Below, piece by piece: positions 62,839 to 64,000 of a DNA stretch of 64,000 bases. The stretch covers positions 6,860,082 through 6,924,081 of the forward strand of contig NW_019211459.1 of assembly GCF_002443255.2 (NCBI RefSeq), written 5' to 3'. Each line of letters opens with the position of its first letter. Position 1 is the first letter of the stretch. A program made the translations under genes and the position numbers. The DNA is from Varroa destructor. Lineage: Eukaryota; Arthropoda; Arachnida; Mesostigmata; Varroidae. Under the pieces are notes generated by a model that worked only from the letters and a program-made list of their open reading frames with translations, searched no databases and was not told the DNA's origin.

Positions 62839-63210
62839 TGTAAATAAAAGCTTAAAGAATCTTCAATAGCTGCAATGCATAAATAAAGAAAGAAAAAAAA
62901 ATTGTACTTCTAGCGTTATGTAAAGCAAAGGTTAGTGTCCAAACAGGTACGGGTGTTTCAGAGTTATCGGCGCATATCGCCTGCGCTGTCGTTGTTTTCA
63001 ATGGCAACACTTGGCTTTGTGACGTTACACGTTGTCTTTGTTATCGCTTTGGCCATGAACGGCGGTAGTTCGAATAACGTTTCGCTTTCTTCGTGGCTGT
63101 GACTCTTTCTTGCTGGTACAGCAAACTCGCCGTCGTTGGCAGTGACCGGAACGGGATCAAGTCGTCAGTGACATCCAGACCGTTCCAAACGTCCTTGCCC
63201 TTCATTCGCT

Positions 63211-63537
63211 TTGTGCAGCTATGAGGCTACGCGAACTACAAGGAACACGCTGTTCCTTGCTGTAACCAACCAAGCCATCGCCCGACCAACGTATGGCGGT
63301 CTGCGATCGACGTCCAGCTACCGCGGAACGGGTTCTTTACCCAAAGGGGTGAAGAGGCTGTGTGAGTTGGAAAACAGGGACATCAGAGGTCGGAAAGGGC
63401 TGGGGTTCGGCATTCTTGGCGCCGAGTCTTCGCTGGAGAGCCCGCTACGAGACCCTGAGAAGAAGGTGGAGGAGAAGAACGACGACGAAGAAGAGCAGAG
63501 TAAGGGAATAAGGGACTCCTCCGCTAGAGGCGGCTAG
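63211..63537 (+). CDS. hypothetical open frame, about 108 codons
   Basis: The frame opens at a TTG. The central and C-terminal parts are strongly charged (EKKVEEKNDDEEEQSKG) and the DNA is purine-rich there. No domain recognised. It could be an exon of an unknown gene, part of an old mobile element, or a compositional artefact. The end of the window is also GC-rich and otherwise featureless to me. Confidence 0.15.
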   Translation: MCSYEATRTTRNTLFLAVTNQAIARPTYGGLRSTSSYRGTGSLPKGVKRLCELENRDIRGRKGLGFGILGAESSLESPLRDPEKKVEEKNDDEEEQSKGIRDSSARGG

Positions 63538-64000
63538 TGACCAAAGTGGACGCTAGCTGAAGATCAAGCGAGAAGAGAAGGATACAGCAATAGAGAAAAA
63601 AGGCTAGTATCCTTTTGATACAAGAAAAAGAACGACGGTGACAAAGGCAAAAAGTAACCAGTAGAGGGACTAGGCGAGGAAAAACGAACTAAAGGAAAAA
63701 AGAGCCAAAAGTCCTCTGCAGTTCTCCACTTTTTTCCGCTTCCCCTGGCTATATTCACTTTTACGAAGATTAGAATCTGATGACCCGCAGTCGCCGCCTA
63801 TGCGACCTCTGGTGCTGCTACTGTCGCCGGTGCTGCCAGTACCGTCGTACTACCACGACAGCAACACTGCCACCGCCCCCGCCTCCTCTTACGCTCACTC
63901 TTCTTCTCGTTTTCTTCCGCTATCGCGCGAGAAGCGCCGGGCAAGAGTCTTGTCGCACAACCCCAGTCGTAGCAGTCCCCGATTCTGCCCCTGTCCCTAT

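Noticed and set aside
1..64000. tRNA genes and CRISPR arrays
   Set aside because: By eye, B-box-like fragments (for example near 3960, 31915 and 61970 minus) lack a compatible A box and cloverleaf arms, and no regularly spaced repeat array resembles CRISPR. A covariance-model scan would be needed to exclude tRNAs fully.

Overview
The window is eukaryotic genomic DNA, most likely from an invertebrate animal and probably an arthropod. Coding sequence is broken into short exons with GT-AG introns, intergenic and intronic sequence is AT-rich with scattered microsatellites, and there is one exactly 100-base run of N, the usual placeholder for an assembly gap. The best-resolved protein resembles animal kinesin-8 motors (KIF18A, Drosophila Klp67A). 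I cannot name the species. An arachnid or mite would fit but that is only a guess. No operon, phage, CRISPR or other bacterial feature is present.

Layout. 1-7212: no gene recognised, only small chance-like ORFs and a TG microsatellite. 7213-18236 (+): a complete kinesin-8 gene that I assembled from 19 exons. All splice phases agree and the joined frame is 775 codons plus stop. Its last intron (about 4.4 kb) carries a decayed Tc1/mariner-like transposase, a 30-base minisatellite inside that fossil, and two back-to-back perfect palindromes. 18237-28733: no firm gene, two adjacent hairpins near 20.1 kb, and a GC-richer patch at about 26.9-27.9 kb that may be the promoter or 5' UTR region of the next gene. 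28734-44981 (+): two exons of a second gene separated by a 16 kb intron. Joined, they encode the N-terminus and P-loop of an EHD/sarcalumenin/dynamin-type GTPase. The rest of that gene was not found and probably lies beyond the window.

The 16 kb intron contains a GC-richer stretch (about 39.66-41.2 kb) with several coding-like but frame-broken segments, possibly a decayed retroelement or other pseudogene. 44982-64000 has no confident gene. It has GC-richer patches with a few long ORFs (the longest is 223 codons at 52495-53166), several microsatellites, a clean hairpin at 55.9 kb and the assembly gap.

The two genes have no evident functional link. One is a mitotic or microtubule motor and the other a membrane-remodelling type GTPase, and they simply lie on the same strand. 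I found no convincing novel biological system. The most unusual non-coding structure is the twin palindrome at 17412-17492.
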